Notes under the pieces: model-generated | Seen by the model: the letters and a program-made list of their open reading frames with translations, nothing else | Database searches by the model: none | What the model was told of the DNA's origin: nothing | Program-made: the position numbers and the translations under genes | Assembly: GCF_900102265.1 (NCBI RefSeq) | Contig: NZ_FNBH01000001.1 | Coordinates: forward strand, 682,001 to 746,000 | Length of the DNA: 64,000 nt | Direction of reading: 5' to 3' | Source of the DNA: Epilithonimonas hungarica | GTDB taxonomy: Bacteria; Bacteroidota; Bacteroidia; Flavobacteriales; Weeksellaceae | In this document: positions 35,701 through 43,643 of the stretch, piece by piece | Numbering within the stretch: position 1 is the first letter of the stretch | Layout of the letters: each line of letters begins with the position of its first letter

Positions 35701-37365
35701 TATAGGGTCAGTAGAGTTTCCGTTGTTTCCTATGTGAAAAGTAACTACGGCATTTCCTTTTCCTTTTGCTTTATCTATTAAAATCTTAATTTTGGACAGG
35801 TCTGGTGTTGCTCCTGAGACGATGTCCAGTTTATAAGAATTTGGCTGAGGGGTTTTGATCAAGCCGGAATTATCCTCCCAATATACATATGCAGATGCTT
35901 GCCCTCCTGAAATGGGAGTCCCTAGTGATAAGATATTATCAGTGGTGTTTGCCCACATGGCATAAGCTTTTCCTACGGGAATGTATAACCCGTCATTGTT
36001 TTTTGAGGGGTCAAAAATATAACTATTTGGAGCTTTGGTCCAATCTTTTACAGTATTGTCCGGTTGCGCCCCGGTATTGATCACAATACAATTGCTTGCA
36101 CAATCGGTGGAATCATATGCTGTAGAGTTTCCAAAAACCCCAACATATTTGATGAATTTCTTAACCTGAGCTTCTATCTCAGGCAGAGGTCTGGGAGTGC
36201 CATTCCAACTTGCTGTTACCTGTCTGTTTCTGATAGCACCAACTCCATATAATGAAGCTTTGGAAGTGTTACTTAAAAAGAAATTTTCGGAACCAGGTCC
36301 TCTGTCTTTTCCATAGAGAGGAGGGTAACCGTAATCATTCACTGTATTGTAATTACTTAAAGCATCAATTATTACATAACTTCCATTAGCCTTATAAACC
36401 CTCAATCCTGTTACCTTACTGATAACTATTACAACAGGCTCCTGATCTGTTATAACATCGGTCAGTTTATTGCTGATATAGTTATAAAGGTTGTAATATC
36501 TGTTAACTAATGCATTGGGGTTTTTAAAATCCAAATATCCTCTTCCCCAACCTTCTCCTCCTTCTTCAGGAGGTAAAAACCAGTTGCTGAAATTAATGAA
36601 GAAACCTGCGCTGGAGAATTTGCCGGCAAACATATAAACAGGATCATGATAAGAGTATTCAAAAGGACTGGTATCACTTCCTTGATATATGTATTTTTGA
36701 GAACTTGCGATCGTTTCAAGATTATTAGGATTCTCGATTTTGATTGCAGGTGAATTTATATCAGTATTATCAATTGTGCCGTTTCCTTGGATTGATAGAA
36801 CGATATTGTCCAGTTTTTTGTTTAAATGTTGGGATGTGACTCTATCCTTTACTCCAGAGACTGTTCCATTAGGATTTAATAAAATTGTTCCATTTTTCTT
36901 GGGAGTGAATAGTATTGTATATTCATTTTCATCCAATTCACAATTATTCGAGCTATAGTCCGATTGTTTGTAATGACTTACTTGTTTATCCCAAGAGATG
37001 GATTGCCAGTTTGTAAGATTGGTATTAGAACTTAATTCTATCTTCAAATGTCGTAAGCTCACGGTAGATGCTGGTAATTCAAAAGTAGCCGTAAGGTCTT
37101 GATTATATTGGATATTTGCAGTGAATGACTTGCACCAGATGCCTATCCAATTTCCTTGCACATTTTTGTATTTGATGGTAACTTTTACATCATCCGTAGT
37201 AATTGGTTTGGTAAACTTTCCTTTAATTACGACTGCTCCGTTCTGGTTGATGACTTGATTGACTTCAATGTTTGAATCTAGATCTACTGTGCTTTGGGCA
37301 TAAATAGGTACTTGTATTAGACTCAAACATAAAAATAAGAATTTTAAAAAAGATTTTTTTTCCAT
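32728..37365 (-). CDS. Large secreted protein with two FISUMP-like domains and T9SS type A sorting domain
   Basis: This 1545-residue protein has a signal peptide ending at about residue 24 (YAQ). After an N-terminal beta region come two similar halves of about 430 residues. Each has WTKAPNSYI or WTKDANTYI, an IALHSGNNGNS-type strand, FMDRNLGA or MNRNLGA, LMYQWGRKDP or LQYQWGRKDP, YDPCPCGWRIPS or YDPCPDGWRIPD, and a final GPVRCIKD or SCRCAK segment. The RNLGA, QWGRKDP and CPxGWR motifs are those of the Fibrobacter succinogenes major paralogous (FISUMP) domain. The C-terminus is a type A T9SS domain (VFPNPVKDKLNID ... GIYLLRINNSES). It is an exported surface protein of unknown ligand. Confidence 0.88.
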   Translation of the reverse strand: MEKKSFLKFLFLCLSLIQVPIYAQSTVDLDSNIEVNQVINQNGAVVIKGKFTKPITTDDVKVTIKYKNVQGNWIGIWCKSFTANIQYNQDLTATFELPASTVSLRHLKIELSSNTNLTNWQSISWDKQVSHYKQSDYSSNNCELDENEYTILFTPKKNGTILLNPNGTVSGVKDRVTSQHLNKKLDNIVLSIQGNGTIDNTDINSPAIKIENPNNLETIASSQKYIYQGSDTSPFEYSYHDPVYMFAGKFSSAGFFINFSNWFLPPEEGGEGWGRGYLDFKNPNALVNRYYNLYNYISNKLTDVITDQEPVVIVISKVTGLRVYKANGSYVIIDALSNYNTVNDYGYPPLYGKDRGPGSENFFLSNTSKASLYGVGAIRNRQVTASWNGTPRPLPEIEAQVKKFIKYVGVFGNSTAYDSTDCASNCIVINTGAQPDNTVKDWTKAPNSYIFDPSKNNDGLYIPVGKAYAMWANTTDNILSLGTPISGGQASAYVYWEDNSGLIKTPQPNSYKLDIVSGATPDLSKIKILIDKAKGKGNAVVTFHIGNNGNSTDPIYWSWHIWVTDDVEAGGSTYRQGYELGLLPANLTTFTTATLNPYLFNNLTNRDGSPYTFQWMNRNLGATNAEFLGNDWNKSAGLMYQWGRKDPFPPLVYKDGSAYEINGEAGRYVYSNFNKDTGRSYGWITRPYNTPNIHTEIKENIKYSIKNPLTMISFIERFGHWFSDDYFRLDSSDIYAKINWDLWGDNRKGAWSNHTTSNAAVAADSKSYELKSSYDPCPCGWRIPSHTGSIVGAGNANTFNPLGRTWGTDDDRHNATGSLNPAVNGGKPAGEFTYTATNPFANNLRIYPSLGFDFRNEPGRNLGIIPISGAYVFIGPNEQGDYMNSTSKIGYMNWLSTGGVALATLSIYDNASARTFGIVEDFYKYAKDSKYRMNVGQISPQKGAGPVRCIKDPNEKHLDNFTTEFIPSINTGLSSETLKTWTKDANTYIILPTENNKTFNVRKAFAMQKLHLSDNQEFPAGIKSASINWTTNQNLISNISLTDNGLENTVITVERNAGVYGNAVIALHSGNNGNSSDPIIWSWQIWAPETEPQPIAEYITEGIYIPSPNNGIVVNPTESLVTAPLKTKFMDRNLGALIAFPSLAQGVLIDDVTYKKSIGLQYQWGRKDPIPTFLDQENIFKGTEIINENIYNNTMTGYVRNYSQYSAIVNTAAKRIDQIQKIIKYSVENPLMYLYQDAPTGASKDWLSNNPNLAANRWGHATEKSPYDPCPDGWRIPDASFAFLNSSPSNPYVRSGDGIKGNSPWYYGNILDPLRTDNVKGIQQTWDSSTNTIITNSASEIYAGRTISSGTTVSTGWIFDNANYNIGNYPITGIRGENGISLAKDFPRVGVWTASLGDSNVGNAMGLSIRYSKMATGAAFNPHQAMSCRCAKIEYDANGKEIGRYEPDAVPVPPDAVQKATTVFAKTEVVQMAKKLKVFPNPVKDKLNIDINDDKEYYFQIYNMSGQLVKEGRFNNKQTDVSSLSTGIYLLRINNSESVIKIIKQ

Positions 37366-37543
37366 TTTTTCATGTTTTTGTTGATTGTGTTTACTGTTTT
37401 GTTCTTTTTTTAATGATTTTTCAGATTTTTTTCTTAATTATTTGTTTGCTAATTAATATGTTTGGTATTACTTTGCAATTATGTTATTATATTTTATGCA
37501 AATATTAATATTATAGAATAATTTCACAATAAGTAAATAAAAT

Positions 37544-37855
37544 ATGACTACCAAAAACACACCTGATGATTTAGAAATTTGCCCTATGCAGAAACTTTTG
37601 AAACTATTTTCCGGTAAGCTAAAGCCTGAGATATTTCTTCTGGCAACAAAATCTACTTTAAGATTTAATAGTCTGTTACGCGAACTGGAAGGTTCAAACA
37701 AACAATCATTATCAATTGCTTTGAGGGATTTGACAGAAGCAGAATTACTTAAGAAAATTATTATTAGTAAAAAACCTTTACACATAGAATATCATCTTAC
37801 AGAAAAAGGTAGGTCTTTAATTCCTGTCTTTAATCAGTTGGAAGGATTATTTTAA
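37544..37855 (+). CDS. HxlR family winged-helix transcriptional regulator
   Basis: This 103-residue protein starts with the HxlR signature cysteine (EICPMQKLLKLFSGKLKPEI, Cys11). The winged helix-turn-helix follows: RFNSLLRELEGSNKQSLSIALRDLTEAELLKKI, then the wing HIEYHLTEKGRSLIPVF. It is divergent from the large T9SS gene across 178 bases, so that gene is a candidate target. Proteins of this family often sense aldehydes, quinones or oxidants through the N-terminal Cys. Confidence 0.88.
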   Translation: MTTKNTPDDLEICPMQKLLKLFSGKLKPEIFLLATKSTLRFNSLLRELEGSNKQSLSIALRDLTEAELLKKIIISKKPLHIEYHLTEKGRSLIPVFNQLEGLF

Positions 37856-38119
37856 ATTAACTTCTTTTAGAATCCGTTATACCCACTTTTTTTCCGGAAT
37901 GGGTATGTCGATCTTGGGTGCAGGTAAAAAAACAGATCGTTAAATGATTTTTTACCAACTTATTCAAAAATTAAAAAAACAGACCAAAGAATTGATTTTT
38001 TGAAGAACAATCAAATGTTGAGACAAGATCTCAAAAAATATATTCTCTGTGATAGATATGAAAACATTATAAAACAATTATATTTGCACTCATTTTTAAC
38101 AAAAAATATTTATAGACAA

Positions 38120-38296
38120 ATGAAAGAGCTAATCGAAAAGATCAACACAGAATTTGAAGCATTCTCAAAAGAAGCAGAACAACAATCAGAAAAAGGAAAC
38201 AAAGCAGCTGGAACAAGAGCTAGAAAGTCAGCTTTGGAACTTACAAAGCTTTTTAAAGAATTCAGAAAAGTTTCTGTGGAAGAATCTAAAAAATAA
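38120..38296 (+). CDS. Histone H1-like nucleoid protein
   Basis: The 58 residues start at the ATG at 38120 (MKELIEKINTEFEAF). An upstream in-frame extension to 38000 is not credible, because a TATATTTG promoter box sits inside it at 38079-38086. The sequence is Lys/Glu/Ala-rich and helical, with the KGNKAAGTRARKSALELTKL core and the ending KEFRKVSVEESKK. It matches the short histone H1-like proteins of Bacteroidetes, related to chlamydial Hc1. It likely binds and compacts DNA. Two hairpin terminators follow. Confidence 0.88.
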   Translation: MKELIEKINTEFEAFSKEAEQQSEKGNKAAGTRARKSALELTKLFKEFRKVSVEESKK

Positions 38297-38298
38297 TT

Positions 38299-38323
38299 CT
38301 TATTCTCTCAGAATAAGTTTTTT
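38299..38323 (+). terminator. First terminator after the H1-like gene
   Basis: CTTATTCT (38299-38306) pairs with AGAATAAG (38310-38317), followed by T residues. Confidence 0.75.
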
Positions 38324-38337
38324 ATTTGTAGACAATA

Positions 38338-38372
38338 AAAGCTCTTTAATTTTTTATTAAAGGGCTTTTTTT
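38338..38372 (+). terminator. Second terminator after the H1-like gene
   Basis: AAAGCTCTTTAA pairs with TTAAAGGGCTTT (one G-T pair), followed by a T-run. Confidence 0.8.
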
Positions 38373-38449
38373 GTTTGAAATAATGGAGCTGATTTAAAAA
38401 TGTATATATAATTTAGATGTATATTTAAATCATCAAATACACAGATTGA

Positions 38450-38818
38450 ATGAAAAATAATTCTCAACCCAATTCTAGAAGTAAAGAAATTACATCCAAA
38501 TATTTCCAATTTTTAGATCAGCATATCGATGATGTTGTTAATGGAAGAGTTTTAGAGTTTATGGAGCTTAATCAAATTGCATCCAAGTTGGCGATTTCCC
38601 ATCAACATTTGACAGATACCGTACGAAAAGAAACAGGAGAACATCCATGCCATTTTTATGATGAAAAAATAATTCTTATGGCGAAAGAGCTTTTGAAAAA
38701 CAAAGAAGTTTCCATTGCAAATATCTCTTTGTCATTGACTTATGATCCATCTAACTTTTCCAAATTCTTCAAGAAATGGACCGGAATAACACCAGGTGAA
38801 TTTCGGAAAAAGGTGTAA
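38450..38818 (+). CDS. Stand-alone AraC-type DNA-binding protein
   Basis: This 122-residue protein contains little more than the AraC DNA-binding domain. The first helix-turn-helix is LNQIASKLAISHQHLTDTVRK (about 40-60) and the second is VSIANISLSLTYDPSNFSKFF, followed by the family end TGITPGEFRKKV. The sensor domain of full AraC proteins is absent, with only about 35 residues in front. It lies 97 bases upstream of the SDR-DoxX-aldehyde dehydrogenase series on the same strand and probably regulates it. Confidence 0.85.
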   Translation: MKNNSQPNSRSKEITSKYFQFLDQHIDDVVNGRVLEFMELNQIASKLAISHQHLTDTVRKETGEHPCHFYDEKIILMAKELLKNKEVSIANISLSLTYDPSNFSKFFKKWTGITPGEFRKKV

Positions 38819-38915
38819 TAATTTCCGAAATTCTTCTATATTCCGAAAAGTTCACCATGTAATTGTAGTTTTCATTGTTGATTTTTGTATGATTAACATT
38901 TAAAAAAATTATAGA

Positions 38916-39671
38916 ATGTCAACACAAGATGTAAAAGGCAAAGTTGTTTTAATCGCCGGAGGTGGGAAAAACCTTGGTGGATTATTAAGTAAAGATTTTG
39001 CCGCAAAAGGAGCAAAATTGGCGATACATTACAATAGCGAAAGTTCTAAAGCAGAAAGTGAAAAAACCTTGGCAGAAGTTCAGGCTTTGGGAGCAGAAGC
39101 ATTTTTGTTTCAAGGAGATCTGACCAAAGTGGAAAATATCACCAAATTTTTTGATGAGACTATTGCTAAGTTCGGAGGTATAGATATCGCTATCAACACT
39201 GTTGGGATGGTGCTTAAGAAACCATTTACAGAGACGACTGAAGCGGAATATGATACCATGTTCGGGGTTAACTCCAAGTCAGCCTATTTCTTTTTGCAAG
39301 AAGCCGGGAAAAAATTGAACGATAATGGCAAGATCTGTACGATCGTAACTTCATTATTGGCAGCTTATACAGGACTTTATTCTACCTATGCTGGTGCAAA
39401 AGCCCCTGTAGAGCATTTCACGAGAGCGGCTTCTAAAGAATTTGGAAGCAGAGGGATTTCCGTAACAGCGGTTGCGCCTGGTCCTATGGACACACCTTTT
39501 TTCTATGGTCAGGAAAGCGACGATGCTGTAGCTTATCATAAATCTGCAGCCGCTTTAGGAGGTTTGACAAACATTAGGGATATTGCTCCATTGGTAGAAT
39601 TCTTGGTAACAGAAGGTTGGTGGATCACTGGTCAAACGATCTTTGCTAATGGTGGTTACACTACCAGGTAA
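38916..39671 (+). CDS. Short-chain dehydrogenase/reductase
   Basis: This 251-residue classical SDR has the cofactor loop VLIAGGGKNLGGLL, with GGxxxxG slightly altered from TGxxxGxG. AIHYNSESSKAESE, FLFQGDLTKVENI, IAINTVGMVL (replacing NNAG), IVTSLLAAYTG with catalytic Ser, YSTYAGAKAPVEH with Tyr-Lys, and VTAVAPGPMDTPFF follow. It leads the stress-type operon with DoxX, SnoaL-like and aldehyde dehydrogenase genes after a gap of 91 bases. The substrate is unknown; reduction of a carbonyl compound is likely. Confidence 0.9.
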   Translation: MSTQDVKGKVVLIAGGGKNLGGLLSKDFAAKGAKLAIHYNSESSKAESEKTLAEVQALGAEAFLFQGDLTKVENITKFFDETIAKFGGIDIAINTVGMVLKKPFTETTEAEYDTMFGVNSKSAYFFLQEAGKKLNDNGKICTIVTSLLAAYTGLYSTYAGAKAPVEHFTRAASKEFGSRGISVTAVAPGPMDTPFFYGQESDDAVAYHKSAAALGGLTNIRDIAPLVEFLVTEGWWITGQTIFANGGYTTR

Positions 39672-39762
39672 CAATTGATTTTCAAAATTAATGTAGAATG
39701 GATAATTGTGATTTAATATTAAATTCGGTTATCCATTCTTTTTACTATAAAGAAACTATTAT

Positions 39763-40122
39763 ATGATACTGAAAATCATTAACTCTATATTGATTCTTAT
39801 CGCATTATTCATGGGGCTTAAACAAGGGTTCGCCATGTTCTCTGGTAAAACGGAGATGATGGAAATGTTCAGCAAATGGGGATTTTCCAGGACGGGATTG
39901 GCTGTAAACGGGGTCATTACTATGATTGCTGCTATTATGCTGATCTTCCCAAAGACATTTGTCTGGGGTAATTTTATCATGGCTGCCGGGATTCTGTTGA
40001 TCATTTGTTTCCACTTGATAGATAAAGATCTGAAAGGAGTAATGATCGAGTTACCATTTTTGCTACTGAATCTGATTATCATCTATTTGCAACATCCTTT
40101 CAAAGATGGCTTTTTATTATGA
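39763..40122 (+). CDS. DoxX-like integral membrane protein
   Basis: This 119-residue protein has four hydrophobic helices (about 3-20, 48-66, 70-86 and 95-110). Between the first two lies GLKQGFAMFSGKTEMMEMFSK, typical of the DoxX/DUF4267 group, which is linked with oxidative-stress and quinone-related modules. It is the intact relative of the broken copy at 26797-27103. Its stop overlaps the next gene's start by 4 bases (ATGA), which supports an operon with the lipoprotein and aldehyde dehydrogenase. Confidence 0.8.
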   Translation: MILKIINSILILIALFMGLKQGFAMFSGKTEMMEMFSKWGFSRTGLAVNGVITMIAAIMLIFPKTFVWGNFIMAAGILLIICFHLIDKDLKGVMIELPFLLLNLIIIYLQHPFKDGFLL

Positions 40123-40532
40123 GACTTTTATCTTTTATGCTGATAATAGGTTTTACCATTTCGGCATGTGCACAAAAAACTGAAAAAACAATTACAAATC
40201 AAAAACAACAAATAATGGAGTACGACAAAATAACAAATGAGACGGTAAAAAAAGCCATCGAAGCTCTAGAGAACGGAGATAAAAGCTGGTATTCTTACTT
40301 TACAGATGATCCTGTAATGACCGATGATGGCAATAAGGTCGATTTCAAATCATTCTTTGCAAAAGCTTTGGGAGAGGAAAAATTTCTAAGCATTGATAAA
40401 GTTGAGAATGATGGTAAAGATGTCTATGGAAATTTCAAAGCTGGGAAATGGGGCACATTCAGGGTTTTCTTTAAGTTTCATCAAAATACTGAGGGAAAAT
40501 TCGATCGTTTAGATATTGGTCAAGCTAATTAA
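40119..40532 (+). CDS. SnoaL/NTF2-like lipoprotein
   Basis: The 137 residues begin with a lipoprotein signal (FTISACAQKTEK; Cys17). The mature part resembles an NTF2/SnoaL cone fold: a helix (TNETVKKAIEALENGDKSW), YFTDDPVMTDDG, then strands GNFKAGKWGTFRVFFKFHQ. The cavity of this fold typically binds small molecules. It overlaps the DoxX-like gene by 4 bases and lies 15 bases before aldehyde dehydrogenase. A downstream ATG (MEYDKIT, 40215) would give a cytosolic form, but the lipobox makes the full start likelier. Confidence 0.75.
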   Translation: MRLLSFMLIIGFTISACAQKTEKTITNQKQQIMEYDKITNETVKKAIEALENGDKSWYSYFTDDPVMTDDGNKVDFKSFFAKALGEEKFLSIDKVENDGKDVYGNFKAGKWGTFRVFFKFHQNTEGKFDRLDIGQAN

Positions 40533-40547
40533 TCTTTAAAAATACAG

Positions 40548-41924
40548 ATGATGAATAATTATCAATCCATATTCGACCAACAAAAAGAGTTTTTTTATAC
40601 AGATGTTTCCAAAACTTACGATTGGAGGATCGATCAGCTTGACAGGTTGGAAAAAATGCTTACGGATAATCAGGAGGTTTTTTGCCAAGCACTGAAGGCA
40701 GATTTTAACAAGCCTCCGTTTGAACAACTCTTCGAGATCACTGTGCCGTTAGGTAATATAAAATATTATAGGGAAAATTTAAAGAGCCTGATGTCCCCTG
40801 AACAAGTAACAATACCTAAAGGGTTGGAAGAAACAGGTAACAAAGGGATTATCTATAAAGAGCCTTACGGCGTTACATTGGTCATTGGGCCATTCAATGC
40901 CCCCATACTGTTGTTATTAGATCCTGCCATTGCAGCCTTGGCGGCAGGGAATCCGGTCATTCTCAAACCTGCAAATACGACGCCTACTGTTGCTGCTCTT
41001 TTTCAGGAGTTAATTCCTAAATACTTTGAACCGGAAGCTGTTAATATAGTTACTGGCGGAAGAGAGGAAATTACAGAGTTGTTGCAGCTTCCTTTTGATT
41101 TTATTTTCTTCACCGGAAGTTCCGCGGTGGGTAAAGTTGTCATGCGTGCAGCCGCCGAAAATCTTACACCTGTCATTCTGGAACTAGGGGGACAGAATCC
41201 AACAGTGGTAGATGAGACAGCCAATCTGGATATTGCTGCAGACCGTATTGCTTGGGGACATATGGCTATTTCAGGACAATGGTGTATTGCTCCGGGCTAT
41301 GTTTACGTTCATGAGAATATTGCCGATCAGTTTCTTGATAGGCTGAAAGCTGCCATTATAAAAATGTATGGTACAGATCCACAACAAAGTCCCGATTTTG
41401 CAAGGATGATCAGCGAGCATGATACAGAAAGAGTCGCTTCATATATCATTCCTGAAAAAGTTGTTCTGGGAGGACGATATGATATAAAGGACAGATATGT
41501 GGAGCCTACTATCTTATATCCTAGTACGTGGGATGATCCAGCAATGCAGCAAGAGATCTTTGGTCCTGTATTTCCTGTTTTGGTTTATAATGATTTGAAA
41601 GAAATAGTCGAGATAATTAAACGTAAGCCGAAGTCTTTGGCTGCATATTTCTTTAGTAAAGATCAATCCAATATAGATTATTTTCTGAATTCGGTGTCTT
41701 TTGGAGGAGGCTGTATCAATCAAACCAATCTGCATTGCTGGATAGATAGCCTGCCATTTGGAGGTGTGGGCTATGCTGGAATGGGAAAATACTATGGTAA
41801 GACAGGGTTTGATGCTTTAAGCAATACCAAAGCGATGCTGATAGGTAACCCCGACCTGGAGCTGGATGTTTTCCCTCCTTATGCAGGAAAAGATATTGCC
41901 AAGAACCTGAGTGTTTTTGGATGA
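40548..41924 (+). CDS. Aldehyde dehydrogenase family protein
   Basis: This 458-residue enzyme belongs to the class 3 (short) ALDH group, which oxidises aldehydes to acids with NAD(P). GPFNAP at 114-119 carries the conserved Asn117. FFTGSSAVGKVVM binds cofactor. The catalytic Glu212 is in LELGGQNPTVV and the nucleophile Cys246 in SGQWCIAPGY. QEIFGPVFPVL and the terminal SLPFGGVGYAGMGKYYGKTGFD are family landmarks. The ATG of the ion-channel gene overlaps its stop by 4 bases, joining the redox and ion-channel halves of the operon. Confidence 0.94.
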   Translation: MMNNYQSIFDQQKEFFYTDVSKTYDWRIDQLDRLEKMLTDNQEVFCQALKADFNKPPFEQLFEITVPLGNIKYYRENLKSLMSPEQVTIPKGLEETGNKGIIYKEPYGVTLVIGPFNAPILLLLDPAIAALAAGNPVILKPANTTPTVAALFQELIPKYFEPEAVNIVTGGREEITELLQLPFDFIFFTGSSAVGKVVMRAAAENLTPVILELGGQNPTVVDETANLDIAADRIAWGHMAISGQWCIAPGYVYVHENIADQFLDRLKAAIIKMYGTDPQQSPDFARMISEHDTERVASYIIPEKVVLGGRYDIKDRYVEPTILYPSTWDDPAMQQEIFGPVFPVLVYNDLKEIVEIIKRKPKSLAAYFFSKDQSNIDYFLNSVSFGGGCINQTNLHCWIDSLPFGGVGYAGMGKYYGKTGFDALSNTKAMLIGNPDLELDVFPPYAGKDIAKNLSVFG

Positions 41925-42604
41925 TCATAGATTGTATGAACAAAATGATATTAGATTGTCTAAGTAAAAGAAAGTACGAGCTATTGCTTTTAGCATTGAT
42001 ACAACATCTATTTGTAGGAATTTTCCTTACTGACCTTGATTTTTATACAAGGGTCATATGGCCGATCAATATGTTATTATTGGGGTTGGGAAGTGTTTTT
42101 ATATTTACAGGGAAGATGGGATGGCGCCATTGGTTTCGCAATATCCATTTTATAATTGTATTGTTGCTACCTATAGGAATTCCTTTTTTCAAAGATGTAC
42201 CTTGGTATTTTACTTTTCTTAATATTAACTATGTCATATTTTTTGTATTTCTGTTTGTAGAGCTACTCCGTTTCTTGTTAAAGCCTGGATACATTAACAG
42301 CGATATTATTTCTGCATCGGTATGTGGTTATTTTTTGTTAATAGAAATTTCAACATTCTTGTTACAAACCTTTGAGTATCATGATCCTCATTCTTTTAAA
42401 GGAATTGACACTTCATCATCTGCCAGCATTTTCATTGATTTGGTATATTTTTGTTCTATAACCTTTACCAGTATCGGTTTTGGAGATATTACTCCGAATA
42501 TGCATATTACTAAATTAATAACAGCTTTTATCGGCATAGGTGGACAATTTTATACAGTTGTGCTGGTTGGGATTTTAATTAGTAAATTTTCATCCAAAAA
42601 TTAA
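41921..42604 (+). CDS. Potassium-channel-like membrane protein
   Basis: This 227-residue protein has six hydrophobic segments (about 20-36, 47-63, 74-90, 99-118, 130-150 and 197-221). A pore loop and the filter-like sequence TSIGFGD (183-189) come before the last one. Canonical K+ channels have TxGYGD, so Tyr is Phe here, as in some two-pore and bacterial channels. The pore part is like the two-helix Ion_trans_2 domain, preceded by extra helices. It is coupled to ALDH by overlap, and bestrophin starts 6 bases later. K+ or a mixed cation is the probable ion; none can be proven. Confidence 0.82.
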   Translation: MIIDCMNKMILDCLSKRKYELLLLALIQHLFVGIFLTDLDFYTRVIWPINMLLLGLGSVFIFTGKMGWRHWFRNIHFIIVLLLPIGIPFFKDVPWYFTFLNINYVIFFVFLFVELLRFLLKPGYINSDIISASVCGYFLLIEISTFLLQTFEYHDPHSFKGIDTSSSASIFIDLVYFCSITFTSIGFGDITPNMHITKLITAFIGIGGQFYTVVLVGILISKFSSKN

Positions 42605-42610
42605 TTTTAT

Positions 42611-43624
42611 ATGAATATAAGTTCTCACTATAAACTTCAGCATTTTATTCCGTGGACAAGGGTTAAGATATATAAAATGCTTATTCTTAGTGTCATCCCA
42701 ACCCTTTTATTTTATTTCCTTGATTGGAAATGGCTTGCCATCCCTTGGGTGCCTGTTGCGTTGTTGGGAACTGCTACAGCTTTCATTTCAGGATTTAAAA
42801 ATACACAGACCTATAACCGGACTTGGGAAGCAAGACAGATCTATGGAGCTATCATCAATAATAGCCGTGCTTTTGGCATTATGGTCAAGGATTTTGTGAG
42901 AGAGGATGATGAACAGTCGACTAAGATTCATCAAGAGATTATTTATCGTCATTTTGCTTGGCTTACAGCATTAAGATTTCAATTGAGAGAAATCAAGAGC
43001 TGGGAAAATGTAAAAACGAAAAGCTATAATCTGGAATATCTCAAATACTACAAAGTTCCTGAATGGGAAAGTATTTTGGATCAAGAGCTGAAGAGCTTTC
43101 TCAGTGAGGAAGAAAGACAATATGTCCTGTCAACAAAAAATAGGGCTACACAGATCATAGCTATGCAATCTTCACAGCTCAAGAAACTGAATGAAGAAGG
43201 TAAGATATCAGATTATAGTTATGTGGCTCTGGAAAATCAGTTGAAAGAACTGTATGATCAGCAAGGGAAATGTGAGCGTATCAAAAACTTTCCTTATCCA
43301 AGACAATTCTCAAGCATCAATCTCTATTTTACCAATGCACTTTGTTTATTGCTGCCTCTCGGTTTTATAGGAGAGATATCAAAAATGATAGAAAAGTTTG
43401 GTGAGAATATCATTTGGCTTGTAGTTCCTTTCAGTGTATTGCTGGGTTGGGTATTTCTTGTATTGGAACAGATAGGTGAGAGTACAGAAAATCCGTTTGA
43501 AGGAAGTGCCAACGATATTCCGATCACGCAGATCAGTCGCAATATAGAAATAGACCTGCGCGAAATGCTCGGGGAGAAAGAGTTACCTCCGGCAATACAA
43601 CCGAATAATAATATTTTAATGTAA
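42611..43624 (+). CDS. Bestrophin family ion channel
   Basis: This 337-residue protein follows the bacterial bestrophin (UPF0187) plan. N-terminal helices lie at 23-37 and 41-60, followed by GFKNTQTYNRTWEARQIYGA at 61-80. The mid-domain has the QGKCERIKNFPYPRQFS signature at 218-234, helices follow at about 238-255 and 266-287, and the family loop ESTENPFEGSANDIP is at 290-304 before NIEIDLREML. Bestrophins form pentameric anion (including bicarbonate) or, in some bacteria, cation channels. Its immediate neighbour is a carbonic-anhydrase-like protein, which makes bicarbonate an attractive substrate, but this is inference. Confidence 0.92.
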   Translation: MNISSHYKLQHFIPWTRVKIYKMLILSVIPTLLFYFLDWKWLAIPWVPVALLGTATAFISGFKNTQTYNRTWEARQIYGAIINNSRAFGIMVKDFVREDDEQSTKIHQEIIYRHFAWLTALRFQLREIKSWENVKTKSYNLEYLKYYKVPEWESILDQELKSFLSEEERQYVLSTKNRATQIIAMQSSQLKKLNEEGKISDYSYVALENQLKELYDQQGKCERIKNFPYPRQFSSINLYFTNALCLLLPLGFIGEISKMIEKFGENIIWLVVPFSVLLGWVFLVLEQIGESTENPFEGSANDIPITQISRNIEIDLREMLGEKELPPAIQPNNNILM

Positions 43625-43643
43625 ATAAAACACAAACAAAATT

